A DNA stretch of 59,978 nucleotides from Candidatus Bruticola papionis (GCA_002407045.1 DHKB01000013.1:226-60203); one strand, 5' to 3'; shown: positions 27,225-36,805, numbered from the stretch's first letter. Notes: generated from the sequence alone by a model not told the origin. Translations and numbers: made by a program.

Positions 27225-27641
27225 ATGCTAGAAGCGGAACAGCACATGCATATAAAGCAGCCTGGTAGTCGTTTGCCATTGTTGGTCTTGTGGCTTGCGG
27301 TCGTATTTATCGTGTCTCAAGGGCTAGTTTGGTTCCATCCTCATGGCCACAACCATCTTCCTGCTGATGTGTCCCAATATTGCCAAATTCAATTTTATGA
27401 TGAGGCTTCTTTCTGCCCTCATAATAATGGTACCATTCACTTAGAGAATTCTGGCCATAGTGATCTTAGCGAGTGTCATTCTTGTCAGCAGCTAATTGAA
27501 CTGGCCCAATATAATTTGGGCACCTTGTTGCTTAACTATGTAGCTATTAAAACCATTCACACGCCACTTCCTCCTCTTCCACTTACCGCTGTATATTCGG
27601 TGGCGTGTTTAGGAAGGGCTCCGCCTCACCTGTTTACTTAA
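27225..27641 (+). CDS. His/Cys-rich membrane-anchored protein, first gene of zinc operon
   Basis: The 138-residue protein has one N-terminal membrane segment (about residues 18-37), then likely metal-binding clusters outside the membrane: HPHGHNH at about 38-44 and ECHSC near 84-88, with further His. I do not recognise the family. Position ahead of the outer-membrane barrel and ZnuACB, under the same promoter, suggests zinc binding, sensing or delivery in the periplasm. ATG 27246 is an alternative start. No strong Shine-Dalgarno is present for either. Confidence 0.65.
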   Translation: MLEAEQHMHIKQPGSRLPLLVLWLAVVFIVSQGLVWFHPHGHNHLPADVSQYCQIQFYDEASFCPHNNGTIHLENSGHSDLSECHSCQQLIELAQYNLGTLLLNYVAIKTIHTPLPPLPLTAVYSVACLGRAPPHLFT

Positions 27642-27683
27642 ATTAGCTATTTTTTCTATTTTTAAAGTAAGCAGGAGATAAAA

Positions 27684-29309
27684 TTGAATAAATTTGCCTT
27701 ACACCTATTGGGCGTGAGCTTGGTTGGCTGTACTTTGGCGTGTGCTTTTCCAGATGCTGCCGAAGCTGAAGCTTTGTGCCCTACTACCGAGACATCCGCA
27801 ACTGAAACTTCGGAATCGCAAACAAATTGCAACGGCGAACATACCCATTCTCTAGATCAGTTGCAAGAATTGTTCCATCAACAGCAACGCTTGCTGGAAG
27901 AGCAAACTAAGCTTATTAAGCAGCAGCAAACTCAAATTGACGACATGCGCTCGCAAATTGAAGAGCTAAAGCAAACTGGACAACAAGCATCCACACAAAC
28001 GGCACAGACTGAGTTAGTTACTAATGTAGATAAAAATGCTCAAACAGCCGTCAAAGACGACGAATCCACCACCGCTTCTAAAGAAACTACTGCTAAATCT
28101 GACAATTCAACTAATGATATTGGCGGAGAGAATAATCAAGGCAATTTGGCTCAAGAAAGTGAAGAGACAGAAGACTTAGGGCCTGAGCCACCATCCGCTT
28201 CGGAAGCTCCTCAAGAAGCAACCGCTCAAGCTAGCGGTCAGCAGCCAGATTTAAATCCCAATATCTCTTTAATTTTGTTAGGCGGCGGACAATTAGGCGG
28301 CGCTAAAGACAGCAGTACAAAAAATACTTTCTTTATCCAAGAAGCCGAATTAAATATTGCTGCTCCGGTCGATCCTTCCACTCATCTAGAAGCAACTTTT
28401 GCCGCTCATCATGACGAAAGCCCGGAATTGGAAGAAGCTTTTATTCGTTACATGGGATTAACTGGCGGCTTGCAGTTGCGAGCTGGTAAAATGCGCCAAG
28501 AATTGGGAGCTTTAAATTCAACTCATACACACGCTTTACCGCAGATTGATCGTCCCTTACCCTACAGCGAATTTTTGGGAGAAGAGGGTTTAGCCACTCC
28601 TGGAGTTGAGTTATCCTGGCTTTTACCTACTTCTTGGTATTCCAAAGCCACAGTTTCAGTCAGTAGTCGTGCTGGAGCTCACGTACATAGCCATGATGAA
28701 GACAGTGAAGAGGAAGAAGAATTTGCCCTTTTCTCCAATGAAGGTAAACACAATCCGCTCTTTAGTGCTCGCTGGGAAAATATGGCTGAGCTTAATGACG
28801 ACACTACTTTAACGCTCGGTTTGTCTCATGCTAGCTCTTCCATAGACAGCGAACACGTACGCTCTTCTTCTGTCAACGGTGCCGATTTAACTTTAAAGTG
28901 GAGTCCAGCTTCAAATCCTTATCGTGAATTTGTTTGGCGTAGCGAATATATGAAAGCGCACCAATCTTACAAAGCTCACGAGCACGAAGAAGCCGAAATT
29001 CCCGGTGAAGATGATCATGTCCATGATCACTTACTTAAAGATAAAAATTTGAGCGGTTGGTACACTTATTTAGCTTATAGATTTAACCGTAATTTCCGTT
29101 TAGGTGCCCGTTACGATCAAGCCGATTCTCCTATAGTAGATAAAGGTGTAACTCGTCGCACTTCAGCTTTTGCCGAATACATTGCCAATGAATGGAATTC
29201 GATTCGATTGCAATTTAATCACACTTCTCCAAGTTGGCAGCCAAGTTACAATGAATTGTTATTGCAATGGAATGTGGTAATTGGCCCTCACGGTGCTCAT
29301 AAATACTAA
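27684..29309 (+). CDS. Outer-membrane beta-barrel protein with His-rich loops, zinc operon
   Basis: Translation starts at TTG (AGGAGA five bases upstream). The 541-residue product has a signal peptide (about 1-28), a Gln/Glu-rich coiled coil (about 55-100), an acidic low-complexity linker (to about 185), and a C-terminal region of alternating polar/hydrophobic strands with aromatic ends, typical of a porin barrel. Two His/Asp/Glu-rich stretches (HVHSHDEDSEEEEE and HEHEEAEIPGEDDHVHDH) lie in probable surface loops. The trimeric-coiled-coil-plus-barrel layout resembles OprP/OprO-type porins, but the family is not certain. Inferred role: zinc entry through the outer membrane. The gene is followed 29 bases later by znuA. 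Confidence 0.75.
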   Translation: MNKFALHLLGVSLVGCTLACAFPDAAEAEALCPTTETSATETSESQTNCNGEHTHSLDQLQELFHQQQRLLEEQTKLIKQQQTQIDDMRSQIEELKQTGQQASTQTAQTELVTNVDKNAQTAVKDDESTTASKETTAKSDNSTNDIGGENNQGNLAQESEETEDLGPEPPSASEAPQEATAQASGQQPDLNPNISLILLGGGQLGGAKDSSTKNTFFIQEAELNIAAPVDPSTHLEATFAAHHDESPELEEAFIRYMGLTGGLQLRAGKMRQELGALNSTHTHALPQIDRPLPYSEFLGEEGLATPGVELSWLLPTSWYSKATVSVSSRAGAHVHSHDEDSEEEEEFALFSNEGKHNPLFSARWENMAELNDDTTLTLGLSHASSSIDSEHVRSSSVNGADLTLKWSPASNPYREFVWRSEYMKAHQSYKAHEHEEAEIPGEDDHVHDHLLKDKNLSGWYTYLAYRFNRNFRLGARYDQADSPIVDKGVTRRTSAFAEYIANEWNSIRLQFNHTSPSWQPSYNELLLQWNVVIGPHGAHKY

Positions 29310-29338
29310 TTTTTTGTCAAACTTAAAGGAGTAAATAG

Positions 29339-30265
29339 ATGTTTAGAAGTCACTTTTGCCAATTTTTATTGGCTGTTTTGCTGCTTTTATTCTCCGGTAT
29401 TTGTCCAGCTTGGGCGGAGACGCCATTAAATGTAGTTGTCACTACTCAAGATTTAGCAGATATAGTACGCAATATCGGAGGACAGCGCGTAAAAGTCACT
29501 TGTATAGCTCGCAACGGTCAGGATCCGCATTTTGTGGAAACCAAACCAAGCTATTTGCGTACTTTACAAAAAGCCGATGCTTTCATTGAAACCGGTCTTT
29601 CCTTAGAAATAGGCTGGGCTCCAGCTTTGTTACGCGGAGCCCGCAATCCCAAAATTTTACCGGGACAGCCTAACTTTTTGGAAGCTGCGGCCGGTATCAA
29701 AGTTTTGGAAAAACCTACTGGCAAAATAGATCGTTCTCGCGGTGACGCTCATCCTGACGGCAACCCACACTATACGCTTAGCCCGACCAACGTAAAACAT
29801 GTGGCCAGAACTATCACAGCCTTTTTGAAACGTCTCGATCCTAACGGTTCGGCTGTTTATGACAAAAATTACAGCGCCTACTGGCACGCTATTGATAGAG
29901 CAGACAAACGTTGGAAAGCTATGCTTAAACCTTATGCAGGCAGAAATATAGTGACTTATCATAGCACCTGGACCTATTTTGCTGTCCATTTTGGCTTAAA
30001 AGTTTGCGGCCATATCGAACCCAAGCCCGGCATATCTCCTTCTAGTCGTCAACTTAACGAATTGGTAAGCTTAATGAAATCTTCTCAAGCTAAAGTTATC
30101 ATCTATGAGCCTTGGTACCCAGATAACTTACCTAAATCTGTAGCTCAAAAAACCGGTGCTCGAGCCTTGAAATTGCCTATTCAACCAGGCAGTATGCCAG
30201 GAACTTCTACCTATATTGACATGATGGATTATAACGTCAAAAATTTAGTAAAGGCTTTACAATAG
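29339..30265 (+). CDS. znuA: Zinc ABC transporter periplasmic binding protein
   Basis: This 308-residue cluster A-I metal-binding protein has a signal peptide (about 1-26, ending PAWA). Metal-ligand motifs are GQDPHFVE (His about 65), a His-containing HPDGNPHYTLSP loop (about 137-148), and YHSTWTYF. The final ligand region is EPWYPD. It captures Zn2+ (or possibly Mn2+) in the periplasm for ZnuBC. A Shine-Dalgarno (AAGGAG) is present; znuC starts one base after its stop. Confidence 0.92.
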   Translation: MFRSHFCQFLLAVLLLLFSGICPAWAETPLNVVVTTQDLADIVRNIGGQRVKVTCIARNGQDPHFVETKPSYLRTLQKADAFIETGLSLEIGWAPALLRGARNPKILPGQPNFLEAAAGIKVLEKPTGKIDRSRGDAHPDGNPHYTLSPTNVKHVARTITAFLKRLDPNGSAVYDKNYSAYWHAIDRADKRWKAMLKPYAGRNIVTYHSTWTYFAVHFGLKVCGHIEPKPGISPSSRQLNELVSLMKSSQAKVIIYEPWYPDNLPKSVAQKTGARALKLPIQPGSMPGTSTYIDMMDYNVKNLVKALQ

Positions 30266-30266
30266 A

Positions 30267-31049
30267 ATGTCTGTATTTGCTGAGTTTAAGCAAGTTAGTC
30301 TTGGCTATACCCAAAAACCAATTTTAGAAGGGTTAGACTTCTCCCTAGAAAGAGGAAAATATATAGGCCTGGTAGGTTCAAACGGTGTTGGTAAATCGAC
30401 TTTACTTAAAGGCTTAATAGGAGCCTTAAAACCATTAAGCGGTCAAATTAACTTTTTTGATACCCAAAGCCAACCGAGCAAACACTTGCAACATTTAGGT
30501 TACATGCCACAGCATCAGACTTTGGAAACAACTTTTCCTCTTTCTGTATTTGAGACCGTTCTAATGGGACGCTATCCTCAAATGGGCAACCGTTTTTGGC
30601 CTTCGCCTAAAGATCGTCAAGCCGTTAGCAAAGCTTTGGAACAAGTTAATTTGAGCGCTTGGGCTCAGTCACACATTAGTGCTTTGTCTGGAGGTCAACT
30701 CCAAAGAGTGCTTATGGCCAGAGCTCTAGCTTCTGAACCACAAATTCTTCTTTTAGACGAACCAACTAACGGTATGGATTTAGGAGCCAGCCAGGACACC
30801 TTGGAAATAATAGATAGGCTACACCAAAGTGGCATGACTGTAATCATAGTCACCCATATGTTAGAAATTGTAGCCGAGCATGCTCAAGTCGTTGGTATTT
30901 TCCATAACAGTGAAGAGGGGCACACGACTATCAGTTGGGGACAGCCTAAAGAAGTATTTACTTCTCAATATTTAAGCCAATTATACAAACGTCCTATCGT
31001 TTGGCGTAATTCGTCAGTCCAGGCAGAACCTGCCTCCGAATTGAGATAG
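30267..31049 (+). CDS. znuC: Zinc ABC transporter ATP-binding protein
   Basis: The 260-residue ATPase has Walker A (GSNGVGKST, about 37-45), the signature SALSGGQLQR (about 136-145), Walker B (LLLDEPTNGMD) and the switch His in VTHML. It has the length and motifs of ZnuC/MntB-type subunits. It is tightly coupled to znuA (one base) and znuB (six bases). Confidence 0.94.
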   Translation: MSVFAEFKQVSLGYTQKPILEGLDFSLERGKYIGLVGSNGVGKSTLLKGLIGALKPLSGQINFFDTQSQPSKHLQHLGYMPQHQTLETTFPLSVFETVLMGRYPQMGNRFWPSPKDRQAVSKALEQVNLSAWAQSHISALSGGQLQRVLMARALASEPQILLLDEPTNGMDLGASQDTLEIIDRLHQSGMTVIIVTHMLEIVAEHAQVVGIFHNSEEGHTTISWGQPKEVFTSQYLSQLYKRPIVWRNSSVQAEPASELR

Positions 31050-31055
31050 AAAAGA

Positions 31056-31859
31056 ATGTCACTAATAGATAATTTAGACTTTACAACTTTAGCTTGGCTA
31101 TCAGCTTCGTTGACAGCCTTAATGACCGCTTATTTGGGCGTATTTGTCGTATTGCGTCGCATTACTTTTGTCGGTGTAGCCCTTTCTCAACTAGCTGCCG
31201 CCGGCGTAGCTCTAAGCGGCTTAGTTCATATTCCATGCAATCTTGGCGCCATACTGCTTATGTTGGGAGGCATCACTTTCTTTGCTAAAGATCATAGACG
31301 AGATCTGCCTTCGGAAGGACTTATTGGCAGCGCCTATGTAGCTGCCGGAGCTATGGCTGTACTCTTTATAGCTCTAGCTCCCCATGCCGATGGTGATATG
31401 CTCAGCTTGCTTTTCGGTAATGTTTTGGCCGTAACCTCAGCAGATATTTATTTAATGGCTGCCTCGCTAGCTTTCATTATAGCTATCAATGCTTTATTTT
31501 TTAAGCAATTTATGTTGACAGCTTTCGATCCTATGATGGCGCAAGCTTTGGGCTATAACGTAAAATTTTGGAATTGGCTTTTCTATTTTACCGTAGGTTT
31601 GGCTATTGCTGTAGCTATCCATAGCGCCGGTGCTTTATTGGTTTTTGCTATGTTAATTGTACCGCCCTTAATTGGTTTATGTTTAAGCCAACGCTGGAAT
31701 ATTGTTTGCATTTATTCTCTTATCTCCGCTCTGCTTTCCGTCAGTTTGGGAGTAGCTTTATCGGTACAATATGACTTACCAACTAGCGCCGCTATTACAG
31801 CTGTAATTTGTATTTTCTTAGCTGTAGCCATGCTGATAAAGAAAATGCGTCAAGCATAA
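31056..31859 (+). CDS. znuB: Zinc ABC transporter permease
   Basis: The 267-residue protein has seven to eight hydrophobic segments and the ABC-3 permease pattern, including the coupling-helix region TAFDPMMAQALGYNVKFWN and the intramembrane stretch LLVFAMLIVPPLIGL. It completes the ZnuABC importer. A bidirectional-looking hairpin terminator follows 28 bases later. Confidence 0.94.
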   Translation: MSLIDNLDFTTLAWLSASLTALMTAYLGVFVVLRRITFVGVALSQLAAAGVALSGLVHIPCNLGAILLMLGGITFFAKDHRRDLPSEGLIGSAYVAAGAMAVLFIALAPHADGDMLSLLFGNVLAVTSADIYLMAASLAFIIAINALFFKQFMLTAFDPMMAQALGYNVKFWNWLFYFTVGLAIAVAIHSAGALLVFAMLIVPPLIGLCLSQRWNIVCIYSLISALLSVSLGVALSVQYDLPTSAAITAVICIFLAVAMLIKKMRQA

Positions 31860-31887
31860 ATAACTACCGTAGGTAATAATTTGCAAC

Positions 31888-31941
31888 GATATGTATCCCC
31901 TTCACTATATCATCTAGCTAAGGGGATACATATCATTTTTT
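31888..31941 (+). terminator. Terminator of the zinc operon
   Basis: A 15-bp perfect stem (31888-31902 with 31920-31934) is followed by ATTTTTT. The T run is only on the plus side, so it serves the znu operon rather than the MarR gene. Confidence 0.85.
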
Positions 31942-31953
31942 ATGGGCCTTATG

Positions 31954-32415
31954 TTACAATATTTTTAGATCGTCATCAAACCAAGTATTCAAATTATCGT
32001 TAAGATCTTGTACAAATTGTTTCAAAAAGCGACGTTGCTCGGGAGTATAGCGACGCAACAAATTATTAAAACGACGTTCAAAGTCATTATGAATTTTTTC
32101 GTGGAAATGAAAAACTTTCCAACCCTCTTCAGTAAGGCTGTACGTACGTTTGGTCAGTTTGTCGGAAGCTACGTGGCTGGAGATCATGCCGCGCTTTTCT
32201 AATTTGGAAAGTACCTGAGAAGCGGCGCTTTTAGTTATGCCAATCTTTTGAGCCAATTTTAGGCCGTAAAGACCAGGTTCTGTGCCTAAAAGCCAAATAA
32301 CGTGAATTTCTGAGCGATATAGCGGCTCTTGCAAGCTATAGACATGGACTTGCCTTTCATGGTAGGCCCAATGGCGTATCAAATCCATAAGATCGCGACT
32401 TAAAGATTGTCTCAT
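31954..32415 (-). CDS. MarR-family transcriptional regulator
   Basis: The 153-residue protein has the MarR winged-helix layout. The recognition helix is ITKSAASQVLSKLEKRGMI (about 80-98), followed by the wing (SDKLTKRTYSLTEEG) and a long C-terminal dimerisation helix. Several His residues cluster around HFHEKIH (about 118-124), which might bind a metal, as in the zinc-sensing MarR member AdcR, but the family link is not shown by sequence. It is convergent with the znu operon. Target genes and ligand are unknown; the palindrome at 27137 is a candidate. Confidence 0.88.
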   Translation of the reverse strand: MRQSLSRDLMDLIRHWAYHERQVHVYSLQEPLYRSEIHVIWLLGTEPGLYGLKLAQKIGITKSAASQVLSKLEKRGMISSHVASDKLTKRTYSLTEEGWKVFHFHEKIHNDFERRFNNLLRRYTPEQRRFLKQFVQDLNDNLNTWFDDDLKIL

Positions 32416-32530
32416 TTCTAGCTCCGTTAGTCCTAAAGCCTATCCTGTCGGCCTCAAAGCCCAATTATACAAAAAAGTTCAACAGCCTTTTTTTAATTGA
32501 CTAAGATAACATACATACAAGCATAAAATA

Positions 32531-32560
32531 GGCTCAACCTCCTATAGCAAAGGCTGAGCC
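32531..32560 (-). terminator. Terminator of the glycine-zipper gene
   Basis: GGCTCAGCC pairs with GGTTGAGCC (one G-T wobble) on the minus strand with a 12-base loop and a TATTTTA tail. It lies 33 bases past the stop of the downstream-reading gene. Confidence 0.6.
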
Positions 32561-32592
32561 CATTTCAACAGTCAATATATATAGGCTAGAAA

Positions 32593-33219
32593 CTAACCGA
32601 CTTTTTCTTCAGAAACAGGGGATTGATCAGCAGGAGCTTGATCGACAGGAGCCTGTTCGGCGGGAGCATCTTTAGCTACAATCTTGTCAATTACGGTACG
32701 GCCGATATCAAAGCCCTTCTTGGCGCCGTTAACAGCACCAGGACCAGCACCAACTATAGCAGAGCCGAGACCTTCAACGGCACCACCAACCATACCACCA
32801 GCCATGGAACCGACCAAAGGACCAGCTACTAAGCCACCAACTAAAGCGATGGGGCCAGCAACAACACCAGCGACAGCCAAACCAGCTACTAAACCAGCAG
32901 AAGCGCCGATAGCTTGCAAGACGACTTTGGCATCGCGAGGGATAGTAACTTTGCCCTGAGCAGCACCTACCAAACCACCTTTGGTAGCACCAGCAGCAGC
33001 GCCGATAGCGCCAGTAACGACACCAGCAGCGTTGCGGACAATACGAGTAGCGAAGTTGGGCTTCTGAGGAGCGGGTTCTTCACTCTGCTCACTCAAAGCG
33101 AACATTTCCTGCGGCTCTGCCTGTACGGCGGCAGTTTCAGTGTTGGTCGTTTCTTTGCTGTATACAGGAGCAGATGCGCTGTAAGTATTGGCAAAAGAAT
33201 TTACTGAATTTATAGACAT
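32593..33219 (-). CDS. Glycine-zipper-rich protein of unknown function
   Basis: The 208-residue protein has a Ser/Thr/Glu-rich N terminus (1-55) and a central block (about 60-175) dominated by Gly, Ala and Val in GxxxG/AxxxG patterns. Its C-terminal tail has a short repeat (APAEQAPVDQAPADQSPV). The central block could form packed membrane or amyloid-like helices. No signal peptide is evident, though the block itself could insert into a membrane. AGGAGG lies about 12 bases upstream of the ATG. I do not recognise the family. A monocistronic gene with its own terminator. Confidence 0.7.
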   Translation of the reverse strand: MSINSVNSFANTYSASAPVYSKETTNTETAAVQAEPQEMFALSEQSEEPAPQKPNFATRIVRNAAGVVTGAIGAAAGATKGGLVGAAQGKVTIPRDAKVVLQAIGASAGLVAGLAVAGVVAGPIALVGGLVAGPLVGSMAGGMVGGAVEGLGSAIVGAGPGAVNGAKKGFDIGRTVIDKIVAKDAPAEQAPVDQAPADQSPVSEEKVG

Positions 33220-33439
33220 TATAAAAAACGTCCTCCTAAAAACTCAAACACCGCGCCGAGAAAGAACTGCACGACCCTCGGAACTGCCGCTATAAATAAG
33301 CGGAAGCTGCTCTCAAAGCACTTGCCTATCGTCTCTTGATACAATCACAAGTCCGATAAGTAATCCGCGCTTTGCGTGCCGCACGGTATCAGTCTCATTT
33401 TATCAAATAAAGACGCGGCGAACAACAGGCAATATACAT

Positions 33440-33880
33440 CTATATTTGCAAGATTACCAACTTGGCAAAAGAAATATCCCAGGAGTGTTCTTTATTAAGC
33501 TTAACTAAACGCAATCCGAAGGTACTACCATCCTTCATTTCCCGTTCCATTAAGCAAATTTTACTGTACCACTTGCCCATTAAAGATAGTACTTTTTCTT
33601 CAATTTTGGCATAATCGGCACACTCGGAGGAAACCTGGGCGGTGACAGCCCGTTCATGACGGCGCACTTCCTCCCAAGGAACATGCTTTCTGGTAAGGTA
33701 CATTACTTCCGGTTCTGCTAAAGCCAACCGGCACGCTTCTTTAGCCAAATCTCTGAGCTCTGTACTAGTTTTCTGGAGCTCAGTTGCGCAACGCACTTCT
33801 AAAGCGCACATCCTGCGCTCATCCTCGCTGATTTCGGTAACAAAAAAGCCTACAGGCAAGTTTTCTTTCTGTTTAGCCAC
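33440..33880 (-). CDS. Hypothetical protein
   Basis: The 146-residue soluble protein is rich in charged helices (Glu/Arg/Lys), with no signal peptide or membrane segment. I do not recognise it. The start follows a pyrimidine-poor AGAGGTTGGAAAG region that provides a ribosome site. It sits alone between the glycine-zipper gene and aroC. The 220 bp between it and the glycine-zipper gene hold no gene that I can see. Confidence 0.6.
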   Translation of the reverse strand: MAKQKENLPVGFFVTEISEDERRMCALEVRCATELQKTSTELRDLAKEACRLALAEPEVMYLTRKHVPWEEVRRHERAVTAQVSSECADYAKIEEKVLSLMGKWYSKICLMEREMKDGSTFGLRLVKLNKEHSWDISFAKLVILQI

Positions 33881-34108
33881 TACTTTCCAACCTCTGCGGA
33901 ATCTTCAATGCTCAGTTGCAGAAATTATATTCCTAACCGGTATTTTTTTCACTCCTCAAAGCTAGGCTTCCTGCCCCCACTATTCGAGAAAGATTTGACA
34001 ATAATTTGTTAAAAAAGATCAATTTTAACCAATGTGGAAAGAAGTCGCTTTCAGCGCCAGATGGGGAAAAGCAAGCGCACAGTCAAAAAGCGAAAGAGAA
34101 AATATAAT

Positions 34109-35251
34109 ATGGGCAATACTTTTGGCAAAATATTCAGAGTCACAACTTTCGGAGAATCACACGGGCCAGCTTGCGGAGCCGTAATAGATGGAATGCCCTC
34201 TCAAGTAAAGATCGATTTGGCAGAAGTTCAGCGTTATTTAGATAGGCGCCGACCGGGACAGCGCTTTACGACGCCGCGCCAAGAGCAAGATCAATTAGAA
34301 GTTTTATCCGGTCTCTTTGAAGGTAAAACTTTAGGTACTCCTATAGCCATGTTGGTACGCAACCAAAATCAGCGCTCCCGAGATTATCAGGATTTGGCTT
34401 CTGTCTATCGTCCTTCCCACGGAGATTATACCTGGCAAGCTAAATACAACTTTCGCGACTGGCGCGGCGGAGGACGTTCCAGCGGCCGGGAAACGGTTGG
34501 CCGAGTGTTGGCTGGCGCTTTGGCCGAACAATTGTTGTGCCAATGGCTGCCACAAAACGAGCTTGTCCCCTTCAACATTGTAGCTTGGTTGGAACAAATT
34601 GGCCCTTGCGACCTCAATTACAAAGAAGGCCAATTTGAACAATATTTGCAAACACTCAGCCGCTCGAAAATAGATGCTTACTTGGCTCGCTTTCCTCAAG
34701 CTTCAGCCAGCCAGCAAGTGCAGCAACTTCTGGAAAAAGCTGAGCGAGAAGGCAACTCTTGGGGCGGACGTCTGGTCTTTGCTATACGCGGTTTGCCTGC
34801 AGCCATTGGCGAGCCAGTATTCGAGCGCTTGGATGCCAACATTGCTTCGGCGTTAATGTCTATTCCAGCAGTTAAAGGTGTAGAAATCGGCCAAGGTTTT
34901 AAGCTGAGCTCTTATAATGGCTTTGCAGCTAACGATACCTTGCAAAATGAAAACGGCCACCCTACTTTAAAAACGAATTGCCAAGGTGGGATTTGGGGTG
35001 GGATATCAACAGGTGGCCTTATTTGGGGGCGAGTAGCTTTTAAGCCTACACCCAGCATAGGCCTAGAGCAAGACACTTTAGACATTAACCTTCAGCCTTG
35101 CAAGATAAAAATAAAAGGGCGTCATGATCCTTGCTTAGCTATTAGAGCAGTGCCAGTTGTGGAAGCTATGTTGGCTATAACCTTGGCCGATTTAGCTTTG
35201 GGCGCCTCCTTAAGCAATATGCAATCGGCGCCAAGGCTACAAAAACGCTAA
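34109..35251 (+). CDS. aroC: Chorismate synthase
   Basis: From ATG 34109 this is 380 residues, beginning MGNTFGKIFRVTTFGESHG, the standard family start. Conserved FMN/EPSP-binding motifs follow: RRPGQRFTTPRQEQD, RDWRGGGRSSGRET (about 129-142) and RHDPCLAIRAVPVVEAM near the end. It makes chorismate from 5-enolpyruvylshikimate-3-phosphate with reduced FMN. The upstream in-frame GTG at 34034 would add a Lys/Arg-rich leader not expected in this family. No other shikimate gene is in the window. Confidence 0.95.
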   Translation: MGNTFGKIFRVTTFGESHGPACGAVIDGMPSQVKIDLAEVQRYLDRRRPGQRFTTPRQEQDQLEVLSGLFEGKTLGTPIAMLVRNQNQRSRDYQDLASVYRPSHGDYTWQAKYNFRDWRGGGRSSGRETVGRVLAGALAEQLLCQWLPQNELVPFNIVAWLEQIGPCDLNYKEGQFEQYLQTLSRSKIDAYLARFPQASASQQVQQLLEKAEREGNSWGGRLVFAIRGLPAAIGEPVFERLDANIASALMSIPAVKGVEIGQGFKLSSYNGFAANDTLQNENGHPTLKTNCQGGIWGGISTGGLIWGRVAFKPTPSIGLEQDTLDINLQPCKIKIKGRHDPCLAIRAVPVVEAMLAITLADLALGASLSNMQSAPRLQKR

Positions 35252-35341
35252 TTTTTTTGCTAAAATTTTCGACAAGACAAATTATAGCTTCGCAAAACCG
35301 GAAAAATTTTAGCCGGACGAAGCTCACAGAGGAGTTTTTGT

Positions 35342-36805
35342 ATGGTACATAATCGTCGGCGGCCAACTTGGTTGCTTCTATGCTTGGCGCTATTGCTCGG
35401 CATGCTTAGCCTCTCAGTTTCAGCTCAGCAACCACAAGCCCAAATAAATCCTGACGTTTTCGTAAATGGCCAAGCCCTAGAGCGCTCTGCTGTCATAGGT
35501 TCTACAGGCAAAGATTTAGCGGTAAAAGCCACACCTTTGCTAAAAGCTACTGGAGCTTCTGTCAAATTTGACGGCAACAAGTTAGAAGCGTCCTGGTCGG
35601 AATCTATGCTAACCATTACAGTAGGCCGTTCGTATTGCATTTATAATGGCCAAAGTGTCAAATTGGAAGCTCCAGCAGGATTATACGAAAATGATTTAGT
35701 TGTCCAATTGAATGATTTGTGCAAAGTAATAAAAGCCTCCGTAACCCAAAAAGGACAGCAAATTGCCGTACAAACAGCCAATTTCAGCAGCAATAAAACC
35801 AACAACCAAAGCGACCAACTGGCCACAGCTCCTCTACCGCCCTTAAATGGACGCGTCAGTGCCAAAAATGCCTACTTAGCCAATATTCAGAGCGGTGGCA
35901 ATATTTTTGGTATGCCTCCTTTAGAAGCTATGCCCAACGCCAACGGCAGCTATAGCACTTCCGTTTCTATGCCAGACGCTATGGAGAACCCGGCTTTTCC
36001 TGAAGCAGGCATGGGTGGTCTAACTACAAAAAATGCTAAAAGTTCACCTTACGAACGTCCTATAGTTTCTGTAACCAATGTTGGTAATCGTCAAATTACT
36101 ACGGAATTGCCGCGCAGTGTCAATGATGTAGCCTCTATGGCCAATTCTCCCAGCGTTCGCTATCCTTCAGGATTGGGACAAATGTCTAGTATGTCCGGTA
36201 TGCCTGCCGGTGTAAGCGCTGCCGATTTTAATATAAACCATCCTTCGACGAACCAACCAGAGCAACCGGCTACTATTAGTTACTCTACCGTTCCCAGCGG
36301 ACGCACAGCTTACAATTACCCCACCACAGCCAATCCTAGAGAAAAGCAACCCGAACCAGCCAAACCAGAAATAGTCGAATTTGACGTATTGCGCCAAATG
36401 TCATTTTACGCTACAGCTTACGAAATAAAAGCTACTATTCGTAATACTGGAGAACTGGCTGTACAAAAGCCCTTTATGGTAAAATTTATGGTCAAAAGCC
36501 ATAAGAAAAATGCTCAGTGGGACGTGGTAGAGAGTTATCTTATCAATCCCTTAGAGCCAGGCCAACAAGTGAGTATTTCTAAACGCGTAGACGGCCATCA
36601 GTATGCTTGTTTGTTAGACCTAAGCATAGACTTCAAAGTCTCCGTAGTTGAGGAAGTGCTTATTCCCACTACAGGTCGAGATGGACGTAACTGGACTAGA
36701 GCCAAGAAAATAAATAGTCGCACTCAAGATAAAGAACCGACTTATTCGCAAACTATGACTAGAGCCAAAGAGACCAGTTTCCAAGAGAAGAATGTTCACT
36801 TCTAG
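35342..36805 (+). CDS. Secreted protein with copper-amine-oxidase-N-like domain
   Basis: The 487-residue protein has a signal peptide (about 1-28, ending VSAQQ). A domain at about 35-150 resembles the copper amine oxidase N-terminal repeat seen in envelope proteins (pattern VFVNGQ..., then alternating strands with GASVKFDGNKLEASW). A long low-complexity Asn/Ser/Pro linker runs to about 345, and the final beta-rich domain (about 350-450, ATIRNTGELAVQKPF) looks like an Ig-like/CARDB fold. Shine-Dalgarno AGAGGAG is present. Likely a periplasmic or surface protein; its function is unknown. Confidence 0.7.
   Translation: MVHNRRRPTWLLLCLALLLGMLSLSVSAQQPQAQINPDVFVNGQALERSAVIGSTGKDLAVKATPLLKATGASVKFDGNKLEASWSESMLTITVGRSYCIYNGQSVKLEAPAGLYENDLVVQLNDLCKVIKASVTQKGQQIAVQTANFSSNKTNNQSDQLATAPLPPLNGRVSAKNAYLANIQSGGNIFGMPPLEAMPNANGSYSTSVSMPDAMENPAFPEAGMGGLTTKNAKSSPYERPIVSVTNVGNRQITTELPRSVNDVASMANSPSVRYPSGLGQMSSMSGMPAGVSAADFNINHPSTNQPEQPATISYSTVPSGRTAYNYPTTANPREKQPEPAKPEIVEFDVLRQMSFYATAYEIKATIRNTGELAVQKPFMVKFMVKSHKKNAQWDVVESYLINPLEPGQQVSISKRVDGHQYACLLDLSIDFKVSVVEEVLIPTTGRDGRNWTRAKKINSRTQDKEPTYSQTMTRAKETSFQEKNVHF

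Noticed and set aside
32684..32959. Plus-strand Pro/Thr-rich frame
   Set aside because: It is the antisense shadow of the glycine/alanine-rich gene.
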